Assembly (NCBI RefSeq): GCF_024679245.1
Contig: NC_090179.1
Location: 2,602,820 to 2,666,819 of the forward strand
Direction: 5' to 3'
Source: Pseudorasbora parva
Lineage: Eukaryota; Chordata; Actinopteri; Cypriniformes; Gobionidae
Length of the DNA stretch: 64,000 nucleotides
In this document: piece by piece, positions 10,928 to 23,044 of the stretch
Position numbering within the stretch: the first letter of the stretch is position 1
Layout: each line of letters starts with the position of its first letter
Made by a program: the position numbers and the translations under genes
The notes under the pieces: generated by a model
What the model was told of the DNA's origin: nothing
Databases searched by the model: none
The model's input: the letters and a program-made list of their open reading frames with translations, nothing else

Positions 10928-11150
10928 AGTCCCTTCAGACGAAGCGGATGTTGTCATGTTGGCACGGTGCCTTTTTATACTTCCTGGTCGCACGGTGATG
11001 ACATCACCAGCTGCCGACGGTCAGTAGGATTGTGATTTGATAGCGATTTCAGACACCTGTCACGCTGAAGGCGTTCCCCGTAGCGTCAGCTGACGCAGCG
11101 TCTCGTTCCCTGTTCTCAGGGAACTAAGGTTACATACGTAACCGGGGACG
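10928..11150 (-). repeat. right inverted terminal repeat of DIRS element
   Basis: Read on minus it begins cgtccccggttacgtatgta, passes the shared palindrome and the tataaaaaggcacc box, and diverges after catgacaacatccgcttcgt. It pairs with 5571-5745. It also carries the same start-like MRPGSIKRHRANMTTS frame as the left repeat, which leads nowhere here. Confidence 0.8.
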
Positions 11151-11516
11151 TTTTTGATGTCATTGTTAATTGTGCACATTACCTGTGCAGCGCAGCCTAC
11201 GAGCCAGCGCTTTGATGGGCGTAGCCTGTTACTTTCGCTCTCTCCCTCTCTCTCTCTCACACGCTTCCGGTAGAATTGTCCGTACGGCCCATACAAGGAA
11301 ATTCCGCCCCCATTAACGTCAAAGGGGACGCATGATCTCAAAAAACTTGCCGAAACTTATGACTAACCGGAAGTAGTATTTTTGACAAAGAAATACTCCC
11401 ATCAAACGTCCACCTTAACTTTTGAAACTTTGTCCATGTTTAGTATGGGATTCCAAGTCTTTAACAGTGTAAAAAGATCAGTATGCATGAAACAGCATTT
11501 CACCCCCCCCCTTTAA

Positions 11517-13557
11517 TCAAATGTGCCCCTCTCAACATTCATCATTACTATATTGTGGCCAATAAAACAGATTTTGAACTATAATTAATATAACGTGTCC
11601 AAAACAGTAACAAATGGCGGAAAAGCCGTTTATCTTTATTAAGTTTATCAAGCCTAAGCCGTATCTGTCAGTCTGAAATTTCGTTGTCATAACGCGTTGC
11701 TATGGGTAGCGTGTGTTTTGCTCGACTACGCGCAGCTCGCGGCACTGGTTGTAACTTGAAAAATAATGCTTTATGTATGGTTCTGTCGATGGTACACGTG
11801 CTGGTTCCTCAATGATAGGCTACACTACAACAGCGAAAATAAAAGAAAAACGTGGGCGAAACGGTCTCTCTTTGTAAACTGTGTTAAATGCATGCGAGTG
11901 CTGCCGTATGATCAGTCATTTTCGCCATCATCACCCGGGTATATTCACCAGAAGATGCGAATGAGAACTCTGCAGTGTGAGAAGATCTGTCTCTGTGCGC
12001 TCGTCCAAAAGCGCGCACACGTCTCACAGCGCGCACATATTGAGTTATCTTTCAAGTCTTGCGCTTGAACAGACAAACTCACACAAAAAGTATGTCAACT
12101 TGTCGATCTTGATGAGTATCCAAGCAGACATAGTCTGTATATGCCTAAAGTGAACTGTATACAGTCGAGAAAGACGATGCATATCCCTGTATTAGGTCTT
12201 AAAGGGGCAGTAGCGGTTACTGCTGTCTGTTTAATGTCAAACAAAAGATAAGGACATCACTCACTGCTCTTGATTGAATAGCTTTTGTAATTTTAATAAG
12301 GATTAATTTTTAATTTAAACAGTTAAATGTGCAGTTATTTTACATTTGATTAATTTATTCAATTTCTATACATAAAAAATAATGTTAGACCTACCTGAAA
12401 AATCTGAAAAGTATTGTTTATTTTATTAGTATCTTTGCTCAGTAGTATTTATTTGTGCTGTTGCTTGTATTTAAGTTTTTTGTTCTTATTTTCTTTATTT
12501 TTATTTGACAGTAGTTCTTTCTGTCCCTGAGCATGGCAAATACCAAACCGTATTGAAACCGTGAACCTAAAACCGTGATACAAACCGAACCGTGAGCAAT
12601 CTGTACTCTACACCCCTAGCGTAACGTATGTATGGGGGGCCACAAAACATTAGAACATTTTCAAAGGGTGCCATGACTGAAAAAAGGTTGGAAAACACTG
12701 ATTTAGTGAACGGTTGTGGCTCGACAGCAGGAAAAACGATCCAAACAATCACGATTTTTAAACATTTTTCATCATTAACGTTAATCAAAGCTATTTTTCT
12801 AAATGTAGGCTGTCAAGAAGGAGGAAAGAGGGGCAGTGTCTCTTCAAAAAAACTGAGAGACTATACATAATATAACAAAAATAAAATAACGTCTGAAAAA
12901 AATGGTCTGCCATTGTCTGCGATGTTTGTTTACTGTAATATTTACCAGTAAAGAGTTGGTTATAGCTACTTATTTAATTGAATTCATAAAAACAACTTTT
13001 TGCTTTTTAATATTCAAATACACTAGTCTATATCACCAGATGTGTTGGTCTAGCAACAAGTGCAAGCCACTTCAGAGACACAGATAGTTGCGTGTTCTGA
13101 GTTAACACAATCGAGCGTAAAAATACGGAACATATCACGGGAAAATACTAAAACGGGAAGACAGCGGGAAGACAGTTTCTCAATACCTGAGAAACCCGGA
13201 AAAAAAGGGAGGGTTGACAGCTATGAGTCAATGACAGCTAGCTGGTGGTTGGAACCTTTTCTTAATGAATGCACCTGAAATTTATGCAATAAACATGTTT
13301 TTGACAAATATTTCGATTTGTTTGTGCTCTATATAGCCTGCAATTAGCCTACACGCCCGAAGGCACGGCTTGAAGACCCTGTCATTGACGTCACAATATG
13401 CTAATTTGTTTAAATTTATACCTATGTAATCACCATCAAAAATGTTTTACTTTTTTTACATTAAACTTAAAAAATATATATATATAGACCTACCTACCGA
13501 CCCTTTTTTTTTTTACTGTTACTGCAAACCAAAATATTTTTAAGGATGGCCTGATTA
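11517..13557. other. non-genic; contains a hAT-like end
   Basis: No gene seen. At about 12515-12619 the sequence ataccaaaccgtattgaaac ... cgaaccgtgagcaatctgta ... tacacccctag looks like the right end of a hAT element of the 'aaccgtga' type; the left partner was not found. Open frames at 11766-12068 and 12628-12870 lack recognisable domains. Around 13468-13515 there is a short TA tract and an A/T-run stretch. Confidence 0.4.
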
Positions 13558-14494
13558 GGGGCCTGTACCATGATGGTAGTTTAACAAACTCAGGGTTAAA
13601 GGATTAGTCTTGAGTTGACAAAACCAAACCATTGTATTAAGGCTTTGTTGGTCCCATGATGCTGATCATCAGCTTCCTCTGTCAATTCAGGCTTTGATCC
13701 TGAGTTCAGGAGTTTAGCTGTGACATCAATAAGCCAATCACACGCTGTGGAACTGAGATTCACTTCTCGCGAGACAATCAGTGAGATTAATTTCTCTCTT
13801 CTGAGGAATATATTACATGATTGAAAAATATTAAGAATTAAAAATAAAAAAAATACACAGCAAGAAGAAAAGCTCTCTATGAAAGAGGACAACTTTAAGA
13901 AAAAATTGTATACGTCAATGCAAGTAAAAGTTATGAAGTTAGTTTAGTTGATATAGAGAAAATTGAACATTTAAGATCAGTAAGCTTCTTTTTTTTAATA
14001 GGCTATTTTTATTTATTGATTTTAAAGCTTATCCATATGACTTTATGCAGGTGATGTTATATGACTTATGTATTAATTTTAACAAAGTGCCTATTAATGA
14101 TTGATTAACTAAAATGCTAAATGTGTAATTGATGAAAGGTATAATAATTACATAAATTATTTCTAAATCATTCAAAATTAATATACGCTTTAGTGTTTAA
14201 AAACCATTTGCTATGTAGTGACCTTTAATTTGGAGCAGAAACAGTGGGAGTGACTTTACTGCATCAGAGGTGTGTCACTTTACTCACAGCTGATTGGCCC
14301 AATTTCAGTTTGAGATCTCTAATCCAGAACATAACCTGCCCTGGAGCAGGTTAGCTGTGGAGCGTACGTTACTATGGCGATGAACACAGCTAAAAGCCAA
14401 ACCACTTTAATGGTACCTAAAACCCAGGATTGGCACAAACTAAGCTTAAACAAATCTGGCTAGCCAGCTAAACCAGCTTCATGGTACAGGCCCC
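13558..14494. mobile_element. non-autonomous DNA transposon with GGGGCCTGTACCATGA ends
   Basis: The left end ggggcctgtaccatgatgg and right end ttcatggtacaggcccc are inverse complements over 16 bases. The 937-bp interior has no transposase; one minus-strand frame (13596-13892) is open but unrecognised. No convincing target duplication was found, so the superfamily is undetermined. Confidence 0.7.
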
Positions 14495-15168
14495 AGAAGA
14501 GCAGAGGCAGCTTTAGCAGATGTAAACATGGCCATGGTTTGATCATAGTTGGAACAGGGAGCAGCAGTGTGTAATCATGTCTTCACAATTAAGAACATAA
14601 ACAAGCCACACTGTATGATGACAGCAAACTCAGACAACATGGCAGCTGATTCTGTTTTTGTGGTTTATAGAATGTTGGACTAGACGCGAGCTAAAGCCTT
14701 TACAAGACCCTAAGCAGATTTTCAGTTGAGTGGAAAGTTGACAGGTCAGTGCAAGGTGTTCCAGTTAGCAATAAAAGATAGGTGGCTGTTGAATTTGTTG
14801 GCTTGTTGGCTGTAGAACGGTGACTTATAGCAGTGATTTAGACTTTGATTTTAGTGTTGTTGTTTTCTCCTCCCCCTCTTTTATGTGATTAATATTCTTT
14901 TATTTTTGCGTCAGTTGGAATATGTATCTGGTATAGCGTGTAAAACGTATTAGTGTTTTATTTATACATAATTAGCAAGGATGTAGTATGTTGTGTAGAG
15001 CATTTATAACTGTTTAAAATGCATTTAAAGTCCCACATACTTTTTTACGTACGCTTTTTTGTGCCTTGTTCCTTCTATCCATTGTATTTTAATGGCTGAC
15101 TCCAGATAGCATTGTTTTCGGAGTGTGGAAATTAAGGATAGTTAGCATCCAAAAGAATAAGGTTCAAG
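14495..15168. other. non-genic spacer
   Basis: AT-rich sequence with no gene, RNA or repeat end recognised. It could contain the 5' non-coding part of the transposon-derived gene that starts at 15169. Confidence 0.35.
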
Positions 15169-17670
15169 ATGATCTGTCAGTTTTGCTCACGTGAAATTGA
15201 TACCGTTTTGGCTTATGTAAGGTACATGAAATTACACAGAAATTTGCCAAATGCAACATTTAAGTGTGGAATAGCTAACTGCTGTTTGGTTTTTAAAAGC
15301 TTTAATGCATTTAAGTCACACTCATACCAGTGTCATAACAAGAGACAATCTGTAGTTGTGGCACAACTCAGCAGTACTGATTTGACTTGTCACATTGAAT
15401 GTTTCTCTTTGCATTGTAAGGACTTGACTGGGTTCTTTTCACATCTAAATATCCATTTGAAAGGGGGCACATCAGTATCTTGTCCATTTAAACAGTGCAA
15501 AAAAAAAAACATTCTGTCTTGTCAACATTCACATCACATTTATCAAGATGTCATAAAGGAAGGACACAGAGCACAGTCTAATTGAAACCAGTTTAGGGAA
15601 CAAGTGAAAACCAAGGAAGCACTCAGGAGTCTGTGCTCCATTCTGAGCACAGGTGTGAGGCTACTGCCTCAAATGAAACGACTTTAGATGAGATATGCCC
15701 AGAACATGTAGATGATCACATGTTTCTAAAAAATCTGGCCCTCTTTTATCTAAAGTTGCAGGCAAAGTTGTTGCTTCTTGCATCTGTTATTCAAACAATC
15801 ATTGAAGGACTCCAGGATATACATGACATCAGCCTGTCAAATTTACTGAGTAAACTAAAATAAAAAATGTATTGTTCTTCAAGTTCCTGAGACAGACATA
15901 GAAAGAGTGGTAGATGAGATTAAAGTTGATGATCTTCTCCAAACTTGCAACACTCGGCTATTGAAAGCTGATCAGAGAAGGAAAACTGTGTTTAAGGAAA
16001 GCTTCAGTTCCAATTTGTTTAGGGAACAATGAAGCTGGAAATGAATGTTTTGCCCAGTACATTCCAGTAAAACAAACAGTTGCTAGTCTTTTCAAGAGCA
16101 AGTCCATGCGGGAGCAGCACAGCAACACCCGTTTGCAAGTTTATGACAGCAATGTTTTTAAGGACATTTGGGATGGAAAATGAATTGCAGAAAATGCATT
16201 GTTTAAGTCAGATCCCATGTCCCTGGGCTTGATTCTCTACCAGCATTCATTTGAAGTTGTGAATCCATTAGGTTCAGAAAAAAAAATGCTGGCAGTCTAT
16301 CTCACTTTAAGAGAAATTTTGCCTCATATTCGGTCAACCACTGACCATATGCAACTTTTTCTACTTTGCAGAGAGCAAGATTTCAAATTATTCAGAAATG
16401 ACTTGGTGATGGGGCAGTTGATAAAGGATCTCAAAGACCTTGAGCTGAGTGGTATCCAAATGTCTAGTGGTGAGTCTAGGAAAGCAATTGTGTGTGCCAT
16501 TGCTGGAGACAATCTTGGCTCACATGCTATTGGAGGTTTCGTTGAAAATTTCAGAACCACTTCCTTCTTTTGCAGATTCTGTGAGATCGATCGACCAACA
16601 TTTGTGGCAGACCCACTGGTCAAGGGGACTGCAGGACTGTGCAGTGATATATTGGTACTGAAAAAAAGGGGTCAAATTTGACTCACTTTTCAATGACTTA
16701 TCACATTACCATGTCTGCCAGTCTGGCTTGCCTGCATGTATTGGGCTTGATCTGTTTGTAGGTGTTGTGTCCTATGATTTGGCTCTATGCATTAAACATC
16801 TAGTCAGAGTTGAGAAACAGTTTACATATGTGGAACTAAATAGAAGGATAAATCAATTCAGATACCTAGGTAATGATGCACATGATAAGCCATGTGACAT
16901 AAATGCTGGTAGTGAAGCAAAAGTGAAAGGGACAAAATACAAAAAAAATGTTTCTTGTGCTTGATCAAATTGATGATGGGGCGGCAGTGGCTCAGTGGTT
17001 CATGTAGGTTGTCTACAAACCGAAAGGTTGGTGGTTCAATCCCCGATTCCACCTGACCAAGTGTCGAAGTGTCCATGAGCAAGACAGCTAGCCCCAGCTG
17101 CTCCCGACGAGCTGGATGGCGCCTTACATGGCTGACATCGCCATCGGTGTATGAATGGGTGAATGTGAGGCAAAAATGTAAAGCGCTATATAAATGCAGT
17201 CCATTTACCACGATGGAATTGTATTTGGCAAAATAAAAGCCATTCTCATTCAATAAGATTATGTCAACTTTATCACAGACAGATATAGCTCTTCAGCTCT
17301 CATTGATCAGGGCCTTCATTGCCTTTCTGAGAAACCTGCAAAAAGGCTGTGTTGCATCAGCCAGGAAAACCTATTGGTCTACTATCCCTTGCCCATATAC
17401 AAGTTGTGTGGTCTGTCAGTGCTTGCTCTCCACCACTCTTTTCCTTCTCTTGAATGATGTCTACAACTTTGGGGGAGGAAGTACAAAAGGTCATTTCCAA
17501 AGCACTGCCTGGTCTTCTTGAAGAAAAGAAGGAACAGTTGGTGCAGAGACTTCATAGCTGGGGTGTGGAGAGCACAGATGATCTTAAGTAAGTAGCGGGA
17601 GCTCCAGGGGTGGACCCGTTTGATTTCCTCCCGCCCATCCAGATTTGCAAACTGCTAGACAGCTTTAAGA
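15169..17670 (+). pseudogene. decayed C2H2 transposon-associated protein gene
   Basis: ATG at 15169 begins MICQFCSREIDTVLAYVRYM, followed by three C2H2-like finger pairs (CQFC..H, CGIANCC...H, CHIECFSLHC...H) up to a stop at 15585. Further frames continue the protein in pieces: FYLKLQAKLLLLASVIQTII (15730-15790), 16199-16681 with AGDNLGSHAIGGFVENF and FFCRFCEIDRPTFVADPL, then ASVYDLALCIKHL-type sequence (16728-16960), then QLVQRLHSWGVESTDDL (about 17530-17580). Several stops and frameshifts separate them and a SINE interrupts at 16979. I recognise the pattern from fish repeat-encoded proteins with fingers plus a 'GDNLGSH.IGGF.ENF' block, but cannot assign a transposon superfamily. Confidence 0.55.
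16979..17213 (+). mobile_element. tRNA-derived SINE, plus copy
   Basis: The head contains RNA polymerase III promoter boxes in tRNA-like spacing: A box tggctcagtgg and B box ggttcaatcccc. The body runs through tgtccatgagcaagacagct and ends aatgcagtccatttacc. A second copy lies inverted at 63167-63426. It is not a functional tRNA gene: the region between the boxes does not fold as a cloverleaf with a plausible anticodon arm. Confidence 0.8.
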
Positions 17671-17677
17671 AAGGTAT

Positions 17678-17680
<3 letters not shown>

Positions 17681-17768
<88 letters not shown>

Positions 17769-17769
17769 T
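17681..17769. repeat. (TA)n microsatellite at a Tc1 boundary
   Basis: An almost pure TA tract with one run of A. It replaces the outer end of the Tc1 element that begins at about 17770. Tc1 elements insert at TA, so expansion of the target or loss of the terminal repeat are both possible. Confidence 0.9.
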
Positions 17770-18835
17770 GTAAGCTGGAAAGCCTACTACCAATTAAGCA
17801 TATTAGGTGATGAGCATCTCTGTAATGAGAAGGGGTGTGGTCTAATGACATCAACACCCTATATCAGGTGTGCATAATTATTAGGCAACTTCCTTTCCTT
17901 TGGCAAAATGGGTCAAAAGAAGGACTTGACAGGCTCAGAAAAGTCAAAAATAGTGAGATATATTGCAGAGGGATGCAGCAGTCTTAAAATAGCCAAGCTT
18001 CTGAAGCGTGATCATCGAACAATCAAGCGTTTCATTCAAAATAGTCAACAGGGTCGCAAGAAGCGCGTGGAAAAACCAAGGCGCAAAATAACTGCCCGTG
18101 AACTGAGAAAAGTCAAGCGTGCAGCTGCCAAGATGCCACTTGCCACCAGTTTGGCCATATTTCAGAGCTGCAACATCACTGGAGTGCCCAAAAGCACAAG
18201 GTGTGCAATACTCAGAGACATGGCCAAGGTAAGAAAGGCAGAAAGTCGACCACCACTGAACAAGACACACAAGCTGAAACGTCAAGACTGGGCCAAGAAA
18301 TATCTCAAGACTGATTTTTCTAAGGTTTTATGGACTGATGTAATGAGAGTGAGTCTTGATGGGCCAGATGGATGGGCCCGTGGCTGGATTGGTAAAGGGC
18401 AGAGAGCTCCAGTCCGACTCAGACGCCAGCAAGGTGGAGGTGGAGTACTGGTTTGGTCTGGTATCATCAAAGATGAGCTTGTGGGGCCTTTTCGGGTTGA
18501 GGATGGAGTCAAGCTCAACTCCCAGTCCTACTGCCAGTTTCTGGAAGACACCTTCTTCAAGCAGTGGTACAGGAAGAAGTCTGCAAAGAGTGGTGCGCTT
18601 GTCCAAGCGCATCTCAGGGTCAGCTCTCCCTCCATCACATGCGTCCAAGTACTCCACAGCGTGGCTGGCAAGAAAGGGTATAAAAGAAGAAAATCTAATG
18701 ATATGGCCTCCTTGTTCACCTAATCTGAACCCCATTGAGAACCTGTGGTCCATCATCAAATGTGCGATTTACAAGGAGGGAAAACAGTACACCTCTCTGA
18801 ACAGTGTCTGGGAGGCTGTGGTTGCTGCTGCACGC
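17770..18835 (+). mobile_element. Tc1-like element, truncated at both ends
   Basis: Starts in taagctggaaagcctactac, contains caggtgtgcataattattag upstream of a transposase gene, and stops abruptly in the transposase at ctgctgcacgcaa, where unrelated repeat sequence (cagtgttgccaagtctgcgg) begins. The outer left terminal repeat is missing and replaced by a TA tract, and the right terminal repeat is absent. Confidence 0.8.
17908..18834 (+). pseudogene. Tc1-like transposase, broken
   Basis: ATG at 17908 gives MGQKKDLTGSEKSKIVRYIA, a paired-like helix-turn-helix, a GRKKR hook at residues 49-53 and the first catalytic Asp in LWTDVMRV (residue 144). After WYRKKSA (about 18585) the sequence is replaced and shifted: the expected QDN block with the second catalytic Asp is gone. 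The C-terminal part continues in another frame (STAWLARKGIKEENL, then [12 protein letters not shown] with the Glu) until truncation. The frame stop is at 18723. Inactive. Confidence 0.85.
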
Positions 18836-19049
18836 AAACTGCGATCCAGTGTTGCCAAGTCTGCGGTTTTCATGCGGAATTGGGCTACTTTAACACAGTT
18901 TTGAGTTACAATTGGGCGGGTTTTGTTGTGATAACCTGGCAACCCCGTCAAGGTCTCTCCTCTCTTTCTCCGCCTTAAGAGAGAAATGTTTTGCTGACTT
19001 TAAAGATGTGTGGAACAGTTAAAAAGTGAAATCGCATGCAACCACCCCT
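18836..19049. repeat. fragment of a dispersed repeat (cagtgttgccaagtctgcgg)
   Basis: Begins at the truncated Tc1 and runs to the piggyBac TTAA. Phrases such as gttgccaag, gcgggttttgttgt and cctggcaaccccg recur in inverse or related form at 48325-48350 and 48545-48562. Superfamily unknown. Confidence 0.4.
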
Positions 19050-20287
19050 TTAACCCTCTAGGCGCCACGATGCGGTCACTGAATAAAACGGCTGATTTTG
19101 TCAAATAGGGTGTCAAATTTCATTCAACCTCCACTCCACTAGATGGTAGACATGTTGTACTTCATCCCCGACTCATAAAAACATCATGATTCTATACAAA
19201 ATATACGAGCAAGAGCGCATTGAATCAGTGCAAACAAAAGCGGAGCTGGTGTGTGTGAGCCGTTTTATCAGAGCATTGTCAACATCAGTGAGTATTTGCA
19301 TTAGATTACTATTACTAATTTTATGTTCTAATGACATCAATAAAGTTTACCCGCAATGAAGTGTTGGGTCTTCTATTCGCGGACCCTGATTCTGAAGAGA
19401 AATATCAGATGACGGTGATTCTGAAAGTGAAACTAACCCTAACGCTACACTAAGCACAAACAGTGGATCATTTGCCCAATGTAGATGGTCCTTTGCCCAA
19501 TGTCAGTTGTGGAAATAATGTTTCGCGGGGTCGGAGTGATCATCGCAAAGTTAGCAGGTGTGTTAGTGTTGGGAACGAGGCGGCCGCGGAAGATTGTTAC
19601 AGCGCTCGCCATGAAGCGCCCGTCTTCTCACCGCACGCCTCTCCGTGATCGCGGCGACGGTATTGTGGTGGAGACTTTATCTAATGACACTGGGTATGTT
19701 AGACGAGGTCAAAGTATTCATAGGGCAGTTCGGGGGCAATGTGGAGGCAGGGTGAGGAGTCAAAATGACAATGACAGTGGTCGTGGCTGTGTCATTATAA
19801 TATATAATGTATAATATATATGTGCCCCATATATGGAATCAGAGTGCCTACTGTATGTAGTAAATGGAAAATCTCTACAGCAAAAGGCAAACCGCTACAT
19901 GCATTTTTATTAGTAATTTATTTCATTTATTAGTAATGATTTACACAGTTTGTTTACTGTTTACTATTTACCTGAACACTCAGTATTGTGCAATATAGCA
20001 CAGAAGGTGAGGGACATTTTGGGGGGAAAGAAGTGCTCCATTTTATCATTTAAACATGTGGCTTTTCATGAAAATTCTATAATCCAAGATTGCCACCACT
20101 TTCTGACACCATAATATGCAAATTAGATGGGAAACTGTAATCCCTACATAAACTTTGGGTCATCTTTAATATTTCTCTAATTTAAAGAAAGTTTCTATCT
20201 TTTATCACTTTTAAGGTATAGCCTTTTGAAATTAAGATGTCAAAATCCAACGTTTTAGGAAAAAACCTCTGGCGCCTAAAGGGTTAA
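19050..20287 (+). mobile_element. piggyBac-like element, internally deleted
   Basis: TTAA at 19050-19053 and 20284-20287. The left end ccctctaggcgccac and the right end tggcgcctaaaggg are imperfect inverse complements, typical of piggyBac ends. The 1.2-kb body retains only the first part of a transposase gene (19331 on). Confidence 0.75.
19331..19580 (+). pseudogene. piggyBac transposase N-terminus, frameshifted
   Basis: ATG at 19331 gives MTSIKFTRNEVLGLLFADPD followed by SEE. A one-base shift near 19403 moves the reading to a frame with ISDDGDSESE. Acidic N-termini rich in Asp/Ser/Glu are usual for piggyBac transposases. No catalytic Asp motifs follow, so only the start of the gene survives. 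Confidence 0.55.
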
Positions 20288-20944
20288 TGTTTGTTTTTTT
20301 CTACCCTTTATAGAGGTGAGACACAGCAGCTGACCTTCAAGCGACACACACCATACCCGTGAGTCCATGACTAATTATGCTTGGTACAGGGTGTTCACGG
20401 GTCCTTAAAAAGTCTTAAATTCCTTAATGTAAAAATAAGGCCTTAATTAGCATTAAAATGTCTCAAATCCACAATACGTAAAATGTCGCAAATCGAACTG
20501 AAACCGTAAAGACGTTTTTTATTTTTGTTCGTTGCTTTTTAAAAGCGTGTAGGCATAGGCTACGTCTATTTGTCACGTAGTACATAATAAGTGGAATTTT
20601 TTAAACTCGGAACAATGGGGATAAGAGCTTTGGAGACCCATATGCAGTATGATAAACACAAATCGGCTTCGGAAACCTGTCGACAAACACCAGGCATTTC
20701 TCAGTTTTGTTCTGTCGTGCCCACTTCAGCCCTACAGAGCGCTGCTTCACGCCATACTCCCGCATCTACATCAGCTTCAGTCACCGCGGCTTCTACTCCA
20801 ACAGACATCTGAACAACCTTTGGCTACACTTCAACTCTTAGTGCAGAGGTACTCAGGTGTCTGCATACGGTAACAGCACCAGTCCTATAGCGCTAACGAG
20901 GCTGTTGGGGACATTTTGCTAGATTTGGAATGGCTCCTTACATA

Positions 20945-21270
20945 ACCTAGCCTGACAAGCCAGACCCACATCAAGATGTTTGGTCTGGAAACTCACCATT
21001 GACAGGGCTCAATCCGAGCGGCGGGATACACGGTTGTCTTTCAAACTCCCTCTGCACGCGATAGGATAGCGCTACACCAACCAGAGCAACGAAGGTGAAG
21101 CAGAGCTTGTTGACAGATTAAACATTCGCCGTATCCGGTCAGCAAAACTCTGAACACATCTTCCCTTCTTAAGAATGACTTCAGTGCCGTTCTTTGTTCT
21201 TTTCTCAGAGAAAAGCTTAACTCCAAGTCTTCCAGAGTCGCGGTCAAAGCTGATTCGAAAGACTGCCTTT
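20945..21270 (-). mobile_element. MITE carrying a RecQ-like helicase fragment, minus copy
   Basis: Begins tagcctgacaagccagaccc. On minus it encodes LTATLEDLELSFSLRKEQR-type sequence followed by TALKSFLRREDVFRVLLTGY, which resembles the start of a RecQ/DEAD helicase (a 'Q-motif' then a Walker A where GYGE replaces GFGKS). The same block is found on plus at 41790-41970. The outer left part of the family is missing. This is a repeat-borne gene fragment, not a host helicase gene. Confidence 0.55.
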
Positions 21271-23044
21271 ATCCACTACAAATTATTTGGCTGTATTCTA
21301 GCTAACAGTAATTCATCTTTGTGTGTGTGTATTTACTATGTATATAGATAGTGTGTATATTTTGTGTTTGTGCACTCCATATAAACAAAGATAAATAAGC
21401 ATCTTAATCCATAATCGAAATTGTTGCTAGAACATGCTTGTTTGGTGTCTGAGATTAACGATAATAAAATTGTAAATGTTAATAATTTGGAAACAAATAC
21501 AATCCGAAAATCCTTGATATTGCACAAAGACATAAATGCAATGTAATGTTATATCAATTTTAACTTTATTTGTAATTTACAATACAGAGCTAAATTAATA
21601 CCAATATTGGCATACCAATATGGTAAATCTTGATCTAATTTTATTTTATTTCTTTCTTTTTTTTTGCAGGAATGTGCACTGCAGCTAGACTTGCAAAAGC
21701 TTCTATCCGTTTCCATGGATGGACCAAATGTCAATTGGAGGTTTTTAAAACCTTTGCAACAAGAGAATCGTGAGCAGTTTGCTAATTGTGGTGGGGAGCT
21801 GTGGAGGGAGGATTTCACTGCTCTAACCAAATGCACAAAATTTCCACTTCCATTCTGTGGACACAGGTGGCTTGAAAATCTACCGTGGAGAGAGCTTTGG
21901 AATTCTGGCCATCAGTGACCATGTACATGGATGCAGTCAGGAAAAAGAAGCTACCAAATCTGGGAACAGCATCTTATGACACTCTTGGAAGATTCTGGCA
22001 AAGCTACATTTCTACATGGCTCTCACAAGGACCTTCAATCCTTTCCTTACCTTCTATCAAACAGATATACCAGTGATTCCGTTCCTTGCCAAAGACTTTG
22101 CTGAGCTAATGAAGGTAATTCTTGTACAGCACTCTGATACTGCTATTAATGAATCTGATTATTTAATTTCAATCTTATGGAAATTTGCATAGTTTAAGGG
22201 ACAACGGGATGAAGCAAACACAAATAATAGTATACTACAGTAGTATTTTTTGTTTATTCAATTTTTAATCAACTCAAAGGAAGTAAACATAGGCTTAGGT
22301 GCAGAATCACTCCTTAAGGTATTTTTTCACCTATAAAATTTGATGGATTCAGCAGAAAACTTGATTTTATAATAGGTAATAATAGGTTATTAAAGGTTCT
22401 TTGCATGCTCCCATAAGGAACTACAGAAACAGAAAAAGATAGGTGAACTCACAGTCCTGGAGTTTAGGAAAGTCTTTGTCAAGGTGATGTGTACCATCAT
22501 CCAGAAAGTACAGGACAAGAGCCCATTAAAATATCTTGTAGTGAGGCAGGTGGCCTGTTTGGACCCCAGCAGGATGTTGTCTGACCCTGACGCCGGCTTC
22601 ACACTGCACGCGTAAGCAGGGCGTAGGCAGCGCCGAAGCAGCGCGTGTGTAAAGCAGTAGCAGCGCGCACACTTTTTGCTTTCACACAGGCAGCATTTGT
22701 CGCGCGCAGTTGTGTACAGAGTAGGCTACTCTATAATGGATAAGTTTGCATTTCTCTTTAAAGGGGGGGTGAAACACTCAGTTTCAGTCAGTGTCATGTC
22801 AATCTTGAGTACCTACAGAGTAGCATTGCATCCTGCATATCTCCGAAAAGTCTTTATTTTTTTAATAATTATATAAGAAAGATGCGCTGTTCCGAGTCTT
22901 TCCGAAAAAAGCCGAGCGGGTGGGGGCGTGTCGTGTGAGCGGAGCTAAATAATGACGTATGCACGCCGCTGCTATTGTGTTGAGTGCGTCGTAAAGCTGT
23001 GTCATCCCTAACAGCGGGAAAAAAACTTTATTCAAAATAAAAAT

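Larger units (their letters stand above)
5551..11150 (+). mobile_element. DIRS-type retrotransposon, gag-only derivative
   Basis: The 5600-bp insert is defined by comparison with the empty Kolobok-like copy at 23881-23895; there is no obvious target duplication, as expected for tyrosine-recombinase retrotransposons. It has inverted terminal repeats with different outermost extensions (left tccctttcgaaagggaac, right ending ttacatacgtaaccggggac) and an internal region at 10786-10895 that is complementary to both extensions joined end to end. That is the DIRS replication architecture. It encodes an intact gag-like ORF. No reverse transcriptase/RNase H or tyrosine recombinase frame is present between 7251 and 10785, so it must depend on another DIRS element for movement. 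Confidence 0.8.
4445..11516. mobile_element. Kolobok-like TTAA element, copy 1, split by DIRS insertion
   Basis: TTAA at 4445-4448 and 11513-11516 flank inverted ends: left aaagggggggtgaaacac, right catttcacccccccccttt. A second copy at 22758-24253 gives the uninterrupted form (about 1.5 kb). Subtracting it shows that 5551-11150 is foreign. The element carries a P2RX7-like exon on plus and a THAP zinc-finger exon on minus. TTAA target sites together with a THAP-type DNA-binding domain are the published hallmark of Kolobok transposons, hence the name. The catalytic domain is missing, so this is a non-autonomous deletion derivative. Confidence 0.75.

Noticed and set aside
16979..17050. A tRNA gene
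   Set aside because: A and B boxes are present but the sequence belongs to a SINE with a long unrelated body; a second copy exists at 63358-63420 and no cloverleaf is evident.
17552..17857. Minus-strand open frame with Tyr-Ile repeats
   Set aside because: It runs through the TA microsatellite and unrelated flanks; no protein features.
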